Shown here piece after piece: positions 52,651 to 60,345 of a stretch of DNA of 64,000 nt; position 1 is the first letter of the stretch; every line of letters starts with the position of its first letter. A program made the translations under genes and the position numbers. Source of the stretch: Sphingobacterium detergens (GTDB taxonomy: Bacteria > Bacteroidota > Bacteroidia > Sphingobacteriales > Sphingobacteriaceae); NCBI RefSeq assembly GCF_003610355.1, contig NZ_RAPY01000001.1, positions 2,472,500-2,536,499 on the forward strand. Reading direction: 5' to 3'. Under the pieces are notes generated by a model. That model did not search any database. It was not told the origin of the DNA and saw only the letters and a list, made by a program, of their open reading frames with translations.

Positions 52651-52782
52651 GTAATCCATATACCATATTCCGCTGCTGCAAACCTGAGATTTGTATTGTG
52701 AGCACATTGTATCAGGATAAACAATTAAAAACTAAAAGTTTGGATAAGTAATATTGGTAGTAATACCTGTAATCCGTATACC
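52651..52782. promoter_or_regulatory. Direct repeat between AraC gene and hydrolase operon
   Basis: GTAATCCATATACC (52651-52664) and GTAATCCGTATACC (52769-52782) are in the same orientation, 118 bases apart, with one mismatch. AraC proteins bind direct repeats of similar length, sometimes with DNA looping. The rest of the gap 52563-52900 is AT-rich, without a gene. Confidence 0.4.
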
Positions 52783-52900
52783 CAAAAAGCAAGCCAACAT
52801 GCTGAACTTTGCATAAACACCGAAAACAGCGATGAAGGTACTAACGATAGATTGGTTTGTAAAAATTAAATAACAGGAAATAACTTTAAAATCACATCAA

Positions 52901-53950
52901 ATGGAACAGATAAAATATATTATAGTAGCCATGTTTATGGCAACGGGCATGATCACAGAAGCACAGAACAAGTCCAAAAACCCCTTTGGTCTTGTCTATG
53001 GGGATGCCATCAAGGAAAATATAAAAGGTGAAGTAAATATCCATCCCGTCAGCTACAAATTGAATGGAATCGATATCGCTGCCAACGTATATACTCCTGC
53101 GGATTACGATAGTTCAAAGAAATATCCGGCGGTTGTTGTCGCCCATCCTAACGGTGGTATCAAGGAGCAAACCGCGGGCCTATATGCACAGCGTCTGGCA
53201 GAAGTGGGTTACATTACCATTGCTGCCGATGCAGCTTATCAGGGTGCAAGTGGTGGCACTCCACGTCATACAGACAGACCCCAATTCCGCACAGAAGATA
53301 TCCGTGGAATGGCAGACTTTATTAGTTCGTATACTGGCGTAGATGCAAACAAAGTAGGTGCGTTGGGAGTTTGCGGTGGTGGTGGTTATACCCTCAAAGC
53401 AGCGCAATCGGACAAGCGTCTAAAAGCCATAGCTACCCTGAGTATGTTCAATTCTGGTGAGGTAAGACGTAATGGTTTTCAGAATTCCCAGATAAATACC
53501 ATCCAAGAGCGCCTAAAACAAGCTTCGGATGCCCGCGCGCAAGAAGCTGCCGGTGGAGAGATCAAGCTTTCGGGGCTCGCCAGCGTAACGGATGAAGAAA
53601 TTGCCAAAACGCCAACCGATCTCTATCGTGAAGGATTTGTCTATTACTACCGGACCCACGCTCATCCCAATTCAACCTTTCTCTATACGACAAGCAGTCT
53701 GATGGATCTGATGACATGGGATGCCACTGATCAGATCGAACTTATCGGTCAACCGCTGCTCATGATCGCAGGAAGTAAAGCTGACACAAAATATATGAGC
53801 GACGAAGCTTTTCCAAAAGCAATCAATGCAAAAAACAAGGAGCTTTTTGTAATCGAAGGGGCCACACATATTGAAACCTACTGGAAACCGGAATATGTTG
53901 AAGAAGCTGTAGGAAAATTGACCAACTTCTTTGGTAAGAATCTGAAATAA
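52901..53950 (+). CDS. Exported dienelactone-hydrolase-like alpha/beta hydrolase
   Basis: The 349-residue protein has a signal peptide (about 1-22). The core has VVVAHPNGGIKEQTAGLYA, the nucleophile elbow GALGVCGGGGYTLKA with C158 (GxCxG, as in dienelactone hydrolases) and the probable catalytic His323 in EGATHIETYW. It is the first gene of a four-gene operon (hydrolase, NTF2-like, CMD, cupin) divergent from an AraC regulator. The operon probably breaks down a small lactone, ester or quinone-like compound. The substrate is unknown. Confidence 0.88.
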   Translation: MEQIKYIIVAMFMATGMITEAQNKSKNPFGLVYGDAIKENIKGEVNIHPVSYKLNGIDIAANVYTPADYDSSKKYPAVVVAHPNGGIKEQTAGLYAQRLAEVGYITIAADAAYQGASGGTPRHTDRPQFRTEDIRGMADFISSYTGVDANKVGALGVCGGGGYTLKAAQSDKRLKAIATLSMFNSGEVRRNGFQNSQINTIQERLKQASDARAQEAAGGEIKLSGLASVTDEEIAKTPTDLYREGFVYYYRTHAHPNSTFLYTTSSLMDLMTWDATDQIELIGQPLLMIAGSKADTKYMSDEAFPKAINAKNKELFVIEGATHIETYWKPEYVEEAVGKLTNFFGKNLK

Positions 53951-53974
53951 GGGATTTAAAACGAATCAAACAAC

Positions 53975-54421
53975 ATGAAAAAATTAATATTCAATATGCT
54001 ATTCATCGTCATGGGACTACAGTTGTCCTTTGCACAGCAATCTTCTCCCGATCAGGAGATCATGGCGATATCCAAAGAAAAATGGCAATGGATGGCTGAT
54101 AAAAACACCTCCGAATTGGATAAGCTCTTTCATGAAAAATCCATGTTCGTCCATATGGGCGGCTCCTGGGGGAAACAACAGGAACTCGATATCATCAAGA
54201 GCGGCGGTATCTGGTACAAAAAAGCGGATATCCACGAAGTATCTGTAAATATTATCGACAATACAGCCATTTTATTAAACAGAATTGACCTATTGGCTGT
54301 TGTTGGTGGGAATGAGGTAAACAATCCTTTTATGGTGACTGAGGTTTACATGAAACAGAACGGTGTCTGGAAATTGGGCTCTTTGTCATTCACAAAGCTA
54401 CTTGTCCCTGATAGCAGGTAA
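53975..54421 (+). CDS. Exported NTF2-like (DUF4440-type) protein
   Basis: The 148-residue protein has a signal peptide (about 1-20). The NTF2-like fold follows: EKWQWMADKNTSELDKLFHE, SMFVHMGGSWGKQQELDII, then VYMKQNGVWKLGSLSFTKL. It lies 24 bases after the hydrolase gene in the same operon. It could bind or isomerise the compound handled by the operon. Confidence 0.82.
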   Translation: MKKLIFNMLFIVMGLQLSFAQQSSPDQEIMAISKEKWQWMADKNTSELDKLFHEKSMFVHMGGSWGKQQELDIIKSGGIWYKKADIHEVSVNIIDNTAILLNRIDLLAVVGGNEVNNPFMVTEVYMKQNGVWKLGSLSFTKLLVPDSR

Positions 54422-54472
54422 TTGAAAAAAGATCACTATTCCAGAACGCAGATTGTATAATCAAGAATAACA

Positions 54473-55198
54473 ATGACTAGCAATAAATTAAACAACATAC
54501 TACTTATCTTATTTGTATCCCTTTCCTATATGTTGAAAGCGCAGACAAACCCAAAGAAAAGCTTATCTTTAAAAGAACAGCATATTGTGGCCATCGCCGC
54601 ATCCACTTCAAAAGGAGATCTCGCTATGCTCAAAACAGAACTGGAAACAGGACTTGACGCCGGTTTGACGGTTAACCAGATCAAGGAGGTCATTGTGCAT
54701 ATCTATGCCTATGCTGGGTTTCCAAGAAGTATCCGCGGCCTACAAACATTCATGGCTGTACTGGACGAACGAAAAGCAAAAGGTATAACAGATCCACCCG
54801 GAGCCGAAGCTTCGCCTATTGATAATAGTGAAAGTAAATATGCACGTGGGCGGACAATACTGCAGCAACTAACGGGTGTCCCTGAAATGGGAACGAAAGC
54901 TGGTTATGCCGCTTTTGCCCCTATTATAGAAGTTTTTCTGAAAGAACATCTATTTGCTGATATTTTTGAACGGGATATTTTGAGTTATACAGAACGGGAG
55001 CTGGTCACAATATCGGTACTCGCAAGTATAGGTGGCGTCGAGCCCATGCTTCAATCCCATTTGAAAATATGTCTGAATGTCGGCCTGACTGCCGAACAAT
55101 TGCAACAATTCGTTACGATCATAAAGTCAAAGATCGGGGAAGATGACGCAATTGTTGCTGGAAATGTACTGGACGAGGTGCTGAAGACAACAAAGTAA
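54473..55198 (+). CDS. Carboxymuconolactone decarboxylase family protein, two CMD domains
   Basis: The 241-residue protein has a signal peptide (about 1-22) and two CMD units. The first includes EQHIVAIAASTSKGDLAM and TVNQIKEVIVHIYAYAGFP; the second RELVTISVLASIGGVEPM and LTAEQLQQFVTIIKS. There is no AhpD-type CxxC pair, so it is probably not a peroxidase. It is the third gene of the operon and acts outside the cytoplasm. Such proteins often pair with a cupin, as here. Confidence 0.9.
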   Translation: MTSNKLNNILLILFVSLSYMLKAQTNPKKSLSLKEQHIVAIAASTSKGDLAMLKTELETGLDAGLTVNQIKEVIVHIYAYAGFPRSIRGLQTFMAVLDERKAKGITDPPGAEASPIDNSESKYARGRTILQQLTGVPEMGTKAGYAAFAPIIEVFLKEHLFADIFERDILSYTERELVTISVLASIGGVEPMLQSHLKICLNVGLTAEQLQQFVTIIKSKIGEDDAIVAGNVLDEVLKTTK

Positions 55199-55202
55199 AA
55201 CA

Positions 55203-55718
55203 ATGAAACAGCTATTACAAATGAAACACTTAAAAATAATTACTCCACTGATATTCACCACCCTGCTTTCGGCATGTGGAAACAAGGTACAATCCATCAA
55301 TACTGATATGAACAGAACTGAAAATCTGATTTTTGCCAAAGGAAAAAAAATCGAAAATGATAATTTCACGGGAACAGCCTGGCTTAACAGCCTGGTCGAT
55401 GCGGATAGTACCAACCAAAATGCTGTTGGGAGTGTAACCTTTGAACCGGGTGCACGAACAAAATGGCATTCTCACCCAGCAGGGCAAATTATATTAGCTT
55501 TGGATGGGGTTGGATATTATCAGGAAAAGGGTAAGGAAAAGGTGATCGTAAGGAAAGGAGAAGTTGTGAAGTGTCCGATCAATGTCCCTCATTGGCATGG
55601 AGCGAGCGCGGATACAGCCTTCGTACAGATTGCGATAACTGGGCGGGAAAAAGGAGAAACAGTCTGGCTAGAACCTGTAAGCGACGCGGAATACCATGGC
55701 GGGCAGAAAGAAAGGTAG
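55203..55718 (+). CDS. Cupin-domain lipoprotein
   Basis: The 171-residue protein has a lipoprotein signal ending LLSAC (C25). The cupin motifs are GARTKWHSHPAGQIILALDG (H89, H91, Q95) and GEVVKCPINVPHWHGASADT (H130, H132). It starts four bases after the CMD gene and closes the operon. CMD-cupin pairs are typical in Bacteroidota, and the function is unproven. A second in-frame ATG at residue 7 is possible. Confidence 0.9.
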   Translation: MKQLLQMKHLKIITPLIFTTLLSACGNKVQSINTDMNRTENLIFAKGKKIENDNFTGTAWLNSLVDADSTNQNAVGSVTFEPGARTKWHSHPAGQIILALDGVGYYQEKGKEKVIVRKGEVVKCPINVPHWHGASADTAFVQIAITGREKGETVWLEPVSDAEYHGGQKER

Positions 55719-55919
55719 CCCTAATCCCTGTGACATACTTCGTATTAATGAGTCATGAAGATCCAATAAGCAGTAGCAAGTATTCTGGAGATCCCATTAG
55801 TCGAATTGTAAAAGGGATATCACGGATTGTAAATAGATAAGATTTAATTTTATAGTAGTCATTAATTTTAGTTTATAAAGGCTGATGCTATTGGTTCAGC
55901 TCGTTAAACCTTCGACAAA

Positions 55920-56558
55920 ATGACAACAGCAAACAACGTTCGGGCAATTGCAGAAAAAGTTAAATCCTTCGCTATGGGATTTATTGGCACATTTTTTTTG
56001 GCTCTTGGAGTCAGTTATTTTAATGAGCAATCATCTTATAGAATCCCAAGAATATTACTTCCTGTTTATGAATTTTTAGGAAATATAGGTTTAGCAATCG
56101 GTTTACTTATATTGGGCGGTATACTTTTATATTATGCTTACATCAAATTTAAAAAATACGGTGGCAAACCGGTTATCATGCTGATTGTTCTACCCCTGTT
56201 TACACTACTAGCTTTTGGTTTAAATACATTCTTCAACAATAATCAGTCTGGCAAAAAAGGGTACAGTGCGCAAAATAGACAAGCGACAGAACAGGTAGGA
56301 AACGCAAATCGTCCCAAGTTAAACAATGAGAAAGCAGAAAAATATTTGGATAAACTGGAAAACCTATTTGCTGAAATGACCAAGGCTAAAGAGCATGCTG
56401 ATGAAAATAGGTTTAAGCTCCTGGAGACACAGTTTTTAGATTTGGGTACTGAATTAGCTATTATTATCCCAGAAATGGCCAAAACAGATCAATATCCAAG
56501 TTTCATACAATATAACGCCTATGTATCAAACAAGATCCATAAGATGCGAATGAACTAA
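55920..56558 (+). CDS. Membrane protein with C-terminal helical domain
   Basis: The 212-residue protein has three membrane helices (about 16-34, 46-68, 77-98). A low-complexity linker and a charged helical domain follow (about 130-212; LNNEKAEKYLDKLENLFAEM). I do not recognise the family. The frame is open for another 49 codons after the TAA. Confidence 0.6.
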   Translation: MTTANNVRAIAEKVKSFAMGFIGTFFLALGVSYFNEQSSYRIPRILLPVYEFLGNIGLAIGLLILGGILLYYAYIKFKKYGGKPVIMLIVLPLFTLLAFGLNTFFNNNQSGKKGYSAQNRQATEQVGNANRPKLNNEKAEKYLDKLENLFAEMTKAKEHADENRFKLLETQFLDLGTELAIIIPEMAKTDQYPSFIQYNAYVSNKIHKMRMN

Positions 56559-56708
56559 CAGACTCCTAGCATAGTGATTGAAACGAATAGTGTTTCCAAC
56601 AAAAGTTCTAACACTTTCAGTTTAAGATATACATTTTCCTATGCTCCCGACATGCATGAGAGAAATGATAAATACAAGGATCTTACATTAAAATTAGAAC
56701 CAGTGTAA
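56559..56708 (+). pseudogene. In-frame open extension after the membrane-protein stop
   Basis: Directly after the TAA of the preceding gene, the same frame stays open for 49 codons to a TAA at 56706 and reads protein-like (KSSNTFSLRYTFSYAPD, KYKDLTLKLEPV). Either a stop mutation has shortened the gene, or a fragment of another gene lies here. A hairpin overlaps its last part. Confidence 0.3.
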
Positions 56709-56715
56709 GATCTTT
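56676..56715 (+). terminator. Terminator after the membrane-protein gene
   Basis: A 12-bp stem with one wobble (AAGGATCTTACA at 56676-56687 with its inverse at 56704-56715) is followed by TTC. Confidence 0.55.
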
Positions 56716-56871
56716 TTCGCTAGATGGGATTGAACGACAGATAGACCATGAATTGATCATTGATTAAAACAATACATAAACAAAACCTTCATGCTCTTGT
56801 AAGCACCAACAGCCATGAAAATCAACTGAAGGTCCTTTCTGACCAATAGAAAACAGACACTTTCACAAAAA

Positions 56872-56904
56872 AAAGGTTTTCAAACGGGGAGAATGAAAAC
56901 CTTT
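56872..56904. terminator. Hairpin in the gap between membrane-protein and bestrophin genes
   Basis: A perfect 11-bp stem (AAAGGTTTTCA at 56872-56882 with its inverse at 56894-56904) has an 11-base loop. Its U-run is weak. Confidence 0.45.
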
Positions 56905-56961
56905 AAATAACCAATTATAAACCTAAATTATGATAGCACAAATATAAAGATCTAAAATCAT

Positions 56962-57004
56962 AAAAACAAAAATATCTACCAAAATAGTAGATATTTTTGT
57001 TTTT
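56962..57004. terminator. Strong bidirectional terminator before the bestrophin gene
   Basis: A perfect 18-bp AT-rich stem (56962-56979 with 56987-57004; inner part AATATCTAC) has a 7-base loop and A/T runs on both sides. It stops transcripts from the bestrophin gene and from upstream. Confidence 0.8.
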
Positions 57005-57085
57005 CATTCTGTTTTCAATCCTTTACACACATGCTGTTTTCGAGCTAAAAAGAACAAAAAAGCTGCGACGGACAGAATAAACGGT

Positions 57086-58093
57086 TTACATTAAAATATT
57101 ATTTTCAGCAACAATAGGTTGCGGTAGCGAAGTCTCATCCAACATATCACGCATATCAATTTCGATCATTCGGCTAATTTGTGTAATCGGTATATCATTG
57201 GCACTACCTTCAAATGGATTGACGGAGCTCTCTCCTATAGTATCCAAAACGTGAAATGCCCATGCTACGATTGTCGAAAACAAAACATTAAGCCAAATAC
57301 TATATCCTTCCAGAAACGTCCCCTCACCCAATTTATCATACTCCCGGAGCAAACCAAAAGGCAATAATAAAATAAACACAAACATCAGATAAGTCGTAAC
57401 CGAAGCGAAATTGCGCGGATAAGGAAAGTTTTTGATGCGCTCGGCTTTTCCCTGATCATCGATCAGCCTGATGATCCCCTGTTGCAGCTCCAGCCATTGA
57501 ATATCATTGATATGCCCCTCTTTTTTCAGGACAGCAACTTGTTCCGACTGTAATGCCAACAATTGGGTTGCCCTATTCTTTTTGGACAGAATATAAGTGA
57601 GTTCCTTTTCTTCCAGGTAGCTTCCCAACACTTCCTCCAACTTGCCATCCCATTCAGGAATACGATAATGTGTACGCAGAAATTCTTGATTGCTCTTACG
57701 ACTGGTATTTTCCCAATTACGTGGTTCCCTAAGTTGGTATCGCAATGCGGTAAGCCAGGCAAAGTGCCGGTAGAACAATTGTTTTACAATCGGACTCTGC
57801 TTTCCACCGGCCGTATCACGTACCAAAAATGCGAAATTACGACTGTCGTTGATCACGCTGCCATAGATCTGCCTCGCTTCCCAAATACGCCCATAACTCG
57901 CATTATTTTTAAATCCGACAATGAAAGCCAAGCCAGTCCCCAACAGAGCTAGGGGCTGCCAGGGTAATGCAAGAAAATGCCAGCCAAAATAATATAAAGC
58001 GGTAGGGACTGTAGCTATTAAAAGTATCCACAAGGTATCGCGGAAAGTCCATTTGAAAAATTCCTGGGGACTGTATCTTCTTCCGGTATGCAT
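57086..58093 (-). CDS. Bestrophin-family ion channel
   Basis: The 335-residue protein has the bestrophin pattern: FFKWTFRDTLWILLIATVPT, LGTGLAFIVGFKNNASYGR, IWEARQIYGSVINDSRNFAF and YPRNFASVTTYLMFVFILLL. Four membrane helices fit a pentameric anion or cation channel in the inner membrane. In Bacteroidota these are common and of unknown physiological role. The start is the ATG at 58093. It stands alone. Confidence 0.94.
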   Translation of the reverse strand: MHTGRRYSPQEFFKWTFRDTLWILLIATVPTALYYFGWHFLALPWQPLALLGTGLAFIVGFKNNASYGRIWEARQIYGSVINDSRNFAFLVRDTAGGKQSPIVKQLFYRHFAWLTALRYQLREPRNWENTSRKSNQEFLRTHYRIPEWDGKLEEVLGSYLEEKELTYILSKKNRATQLLALQSEQVAVLKKEGHINDIQWLELQQGIIRLIDDQGKAERIKNFPYPRNFASVTTYLMFVFILLLPFGLLREYDKLGEGTFLEGYSIWLNVLFSTIVAWAFHVLDTIGESSVNPFEGSANDIPITQISRMIEIDMRDMLDETSLPQPIVAENNILM

Positions 58094-58328
58094 AGTCTAT
58101 TTGATCATATGTTCTCTTGAAAATACGAAATATTCTGCATTAATCAACTGTCATTCATTAATATCCATTATCCTTCTACAGCATACTTTATTGCATACAG
58201 TTGTACCCGATTCAAGCATGATGATCTATCCGTATAATAGTATAGACGGTTGAAACAACCAATTGTCCCTGTCTTTTTCCTTCGTCCGACAGAATTATTC
58301 AACTTTAAACAGGAACAGCTTGATGCTT

Positions 58329-58346
58329 GATCAGTATATACTGATC
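58329..58346. promoter_or_regulatory. Perfect 18-bp palindrome next to the barrel anti-sigma gene
   Basis: GATCAGTATATACTGATC is perfectly symmetrical, starting nine bases after the stop codon of the anti-sigma gene. It lacks the loop of a terminator hairpin and looks more like a protein-binding site. Its role is unknown. Confidence 0.35.
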
Positions 58347-58354
58347 GTATCATG

Positions 58355-59608
58355 TTATAAACTCAATCCCAGTGTAAACGCGACACCTTTTGATTGTAAG
58401 TCCACATTCCCATATCCTATTCCTGTTAGAGGTATCTTAACAAAAGGTTTTATGCCTATATTAATCTTGTTGCTGATTTTCTTTTCAACCGATATCGAAA
58501 AGTCTGCTACACCAAAAATATGCTGGTTTTCGCCATTGACCTCATAGCTTGCACTTTTTTTATCGTTGTAACTACTTTTGGCTTCATAGACTGCACCCTT
58601 TTTGCCTCCGTAACTGGCTTCACCTTCATAGTCAAATGTATATTTTTCCTTCAGCATAAAATAGCTGGACAGACCAGCACTGACATTAAACTTTACCTTT
58701 TTACTTTTCAATACCGTATAATTTGCTGTCAGGGGGACATCGATCACATCACATACGGCACTGACCTGGTTAGGTAACTGTGTCAGTTGTGGGGGATTTG
58801 AGGGAGAGTAAAAGCTGTATGCTGACTTATAATTCTTCTTGGCATAGATAGCGCCAACAGAAACACTCAACCCTTTAATTAGTGGATAGGAATAAGCCAA
58901 ACCAACGTTCTGACTTACGGAAGATTTACCGGAACCTTTTACACTCGTTAGATCAGGTCCCGCCAAAAGTGTTAACACTGACGACTCTCGTTTTGGCACA
59001 CTAGGCTCTTCAACCTGCTTTTGATTATACAACGCGGCTAACCGATCTCCTGTTGTTTCAACCGGATCCAGGGATAAGTCAAAACGTGGAAGTTGCCCAG
59101 TTTTAAATTTCATTTTCGGAACCGTAAAATCGGCTTTTGTATCAATACGCCGCAAGATACCTTGATTTGCTTCTGGGAGCGCTGTTATCATATTATTTTG
59201 TGTCAGCTCTCCAGCAGTTTTTTCCCCCAGACTAAAATCAACATTTTCTTTCAACCTAGATTTTATATTTTCCGTTTTTCCTTGAGGCCTTATCCGTGAA
59301 AAATCATGCTGAATAATCGTATCCCCTACCTGCTGCTCAGATTTATTTATAGCAGCGGATTGAACAGAATTATCCATTTTTTTGCTTTCTACCGGTACAT
59401 CCTTATTCCAGATAAAAAAAAGAGCGAGTACTGCGGCAGCTGCCATAGATAGTGCTGTAAGGAAATACAATGTTGACTTTCTTTTTTTTCGATCATTGTT
59501 CAATCGAGACTCCATCTCCTCCCAATGCGATTCATTAAAGTCAAAATTGGCTTCATCGAGACCTTCTCTAAAGATCTCATCAATCTTGTTCTTGTCCTTT
59601 TCCATCAT
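58355..59608 (-). CDS. Anti-sigma protein fused to an outer-membrane beta-barrel (Dma-like, dual-membrane-spanning)
   Basis: The 417-residue protein has a cytoplasmic anti-sigma part (about 1-44; IDEIFREGLDEANFDFNESH) and one membrane helix (about 46-67; STLYFLTALSMAAAAVLALF). A long periplasmic linker (about 70-205) leads to an outer-membrane-type barrel (about 210-417; SVLTLLAGPDLTSVKG, VGLAYSYPLIKGLSVSVGAIY). The start codon overlaps the stop of the ECF sigma gene. The layout matches the dual-membrane-spanning anti-sigma factors (Dma) reported in Bacteroides, which are proposed to span both membranes and control envelope functions. The protein ends LGLSL without the usual aromatic residue. 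Confidence 0.78.
   Translation of the reverse strand: MMEKDKNKIDEIFREGLDEANFDFNESHWEEMESRLNNDRKKRKSTLYFLTALSMAAAAVLALFFIWNKDVPVESKKMDNSVQSAAINKSEQQVGDTIIQHDFSRIRPQGKTENIKSRLKENVDFSLGEKTAGELTQNNMITALPEANQGILRRIDTKADFTVPKMKFKTGQLPRFDLSLDPVETTGDRLAALYNQKQVEEPSVPKRESSVLTLLAGPDLTSVKGSGKSSVSQNVGLAYSYPLIKGLSVSVGAIYAKKNYKSAYSFYSPSNPPQLTQLPNQVSAVCDVIDVPLTANYTVLKSKKVKFNVSAGLSSYFMLKEKYTFDYEGEASYGGKKGAVYEAKSSYNDKKSASYEVNGENQHIFGVADFSISVEKKISNKINIGIKPFVKIPLTGIGYGNVDLQSKGVAFTLGLSL
58547..58630 (-). repeat. Two-copy 14-residue tandem repeat within the barrel of the anti-sigma protein
   Basis: On the minus strand the codons encode YEGEASYGGKKGAV and then YEAKSSYNDKKSAS, followed by a third start YEV. Each unit is 42 bases (58589-58630 and 58547-58588). 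It is probably an expanded loop of the barrel. Confidence 0.7.
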
Positions 59609-60183
59609 GTATTCTCCCCAGTTTTACCTTTTGTCTCCTCTTGGCTTTTCACCATTTCAGCAAGTCGTCCGCGGGCTTTATGCAAATTGGATTTTGAAGT
59701 TCCAACTGCAATCCCCAGCATATCACTGATCTCTTCATGTCCATACCCATCAATCGCATAAAGATTAAACACTGTACGATAGGCTGGTGGAAGCCGATGT
59801 ATCATCAGTAGCAAATCCTCGTAATTCAATTTTTGAGTTATCGTATCATTATCGGCAATAGCATGTTCAACCATAGCAATATCGACCAGGTACCCCTGTC
59901 TAATTTTCGCGCGATAGAAATCTATTGCCGTGTTTGTCATGATTTTTTTTATCCAGGTAGATAAAGGCTTCTGATAATCATATTTGATTATATTTTTAAA
60001 TACTTTAAAAAATCCCTCGTTTAAAATACCTATTGCATCTTCTTTATTATCGGCATATCGTAAACATATACCCAGCGCCAGCGCATAATATGTGGTATAA
60101 AGATCTTTTTGAGATCTGCGGTCCTCATTTATGCATCCCTTAATAATATGGATAGATTTTTCGTCAACTTCTTTTATCGCCAC
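59605..60183 (-). CDS. ECF-type sigma factor of the barrel anti-sigma pair
   Basis: Region 2 is QKDLYTTYYALALGICLRYA and NKEDAIGILNEGFFKVFKNI. Region 4 is YRTVFNLYAIDGYGHEEISD with VGTSKSNLHKARGRLAEM. No ATG lies near the expected N-terminus; a GTG at 60183 gives 192 residues of normal sigma size. The frame is open to 60330, but the extra part crosses a long hairpin and reads unlike a sigma factor. The stop TGA overlaps the ATG of the anti-sigma gene, so the two are translationally coupled. Confidence 0.88.
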   Translation of the reverse strand: MAIKEVDEKSIHIIKGCINEDRRSQKDLYTTYYALALGICLRYADNKEDAIGILNEGFFKVFKNIIKYDYQKPLSTWIKKIMTNTAIDFYRAKIRQGYLVDIAMVEHAIADNDTITQKLNYEDLLLMIHRLPPAYRTVFNLYAIDGYGHEEISDMLGIAVGTSKSNLHKARGRLAEMVKSQEETKGKTGENT

Positions 60184-60245
60184 TCGATATTGTTGCTTTT
60201 CTTTTGATAAATATAGTATAAAATGTAGTACGATGAGATAATAAG

Positions 60246-60296
60246 AAAGGTTGCCTGCAATGAAAAAAATATTTTTTTTTATTGCAGGCAACCTTT
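60246..60296. promoter_or_regulatory. Long hairpin in the divergent region between sigma and lipoprotein genes
   Basis: AAAGGTTGCCTGCAAT (60246-60261) pairs perfectly with 60281-60296. The A-run and T-run between them can extend the stem. It lies within or next to the promoters or leaders of both divergent genes, not at a gene end, so it may be a regulatory structure rather than a terminator. Confidence 0.5.
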
Positions 60297-60345
60297 TCCA
60301 GCGCATGGTCGTAATGGCTAGTATCAACAATTAAAACTTAGTATT

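Noticed and set aside
55571..55840. 89-codon frame overlapping the cupin lipoprotein gene
   Set aside because: It is largely the cupin gene read in another frame; the tail beyond 55718 alone is too short to support a gene.
58168..58353. 61-codon minus-strand frame between the bestrophin and anti-sigma genes
   Set aside because: Ser/Cys-rich with no recognisable pattern, in a region with palindromes; probably not coding.
60184..60330. Upstream extension of the barrel-linked sigma factor
   Set aside because: It crosses a perfect hairpin and encodes a hydrophobic, non-sigma sequence.
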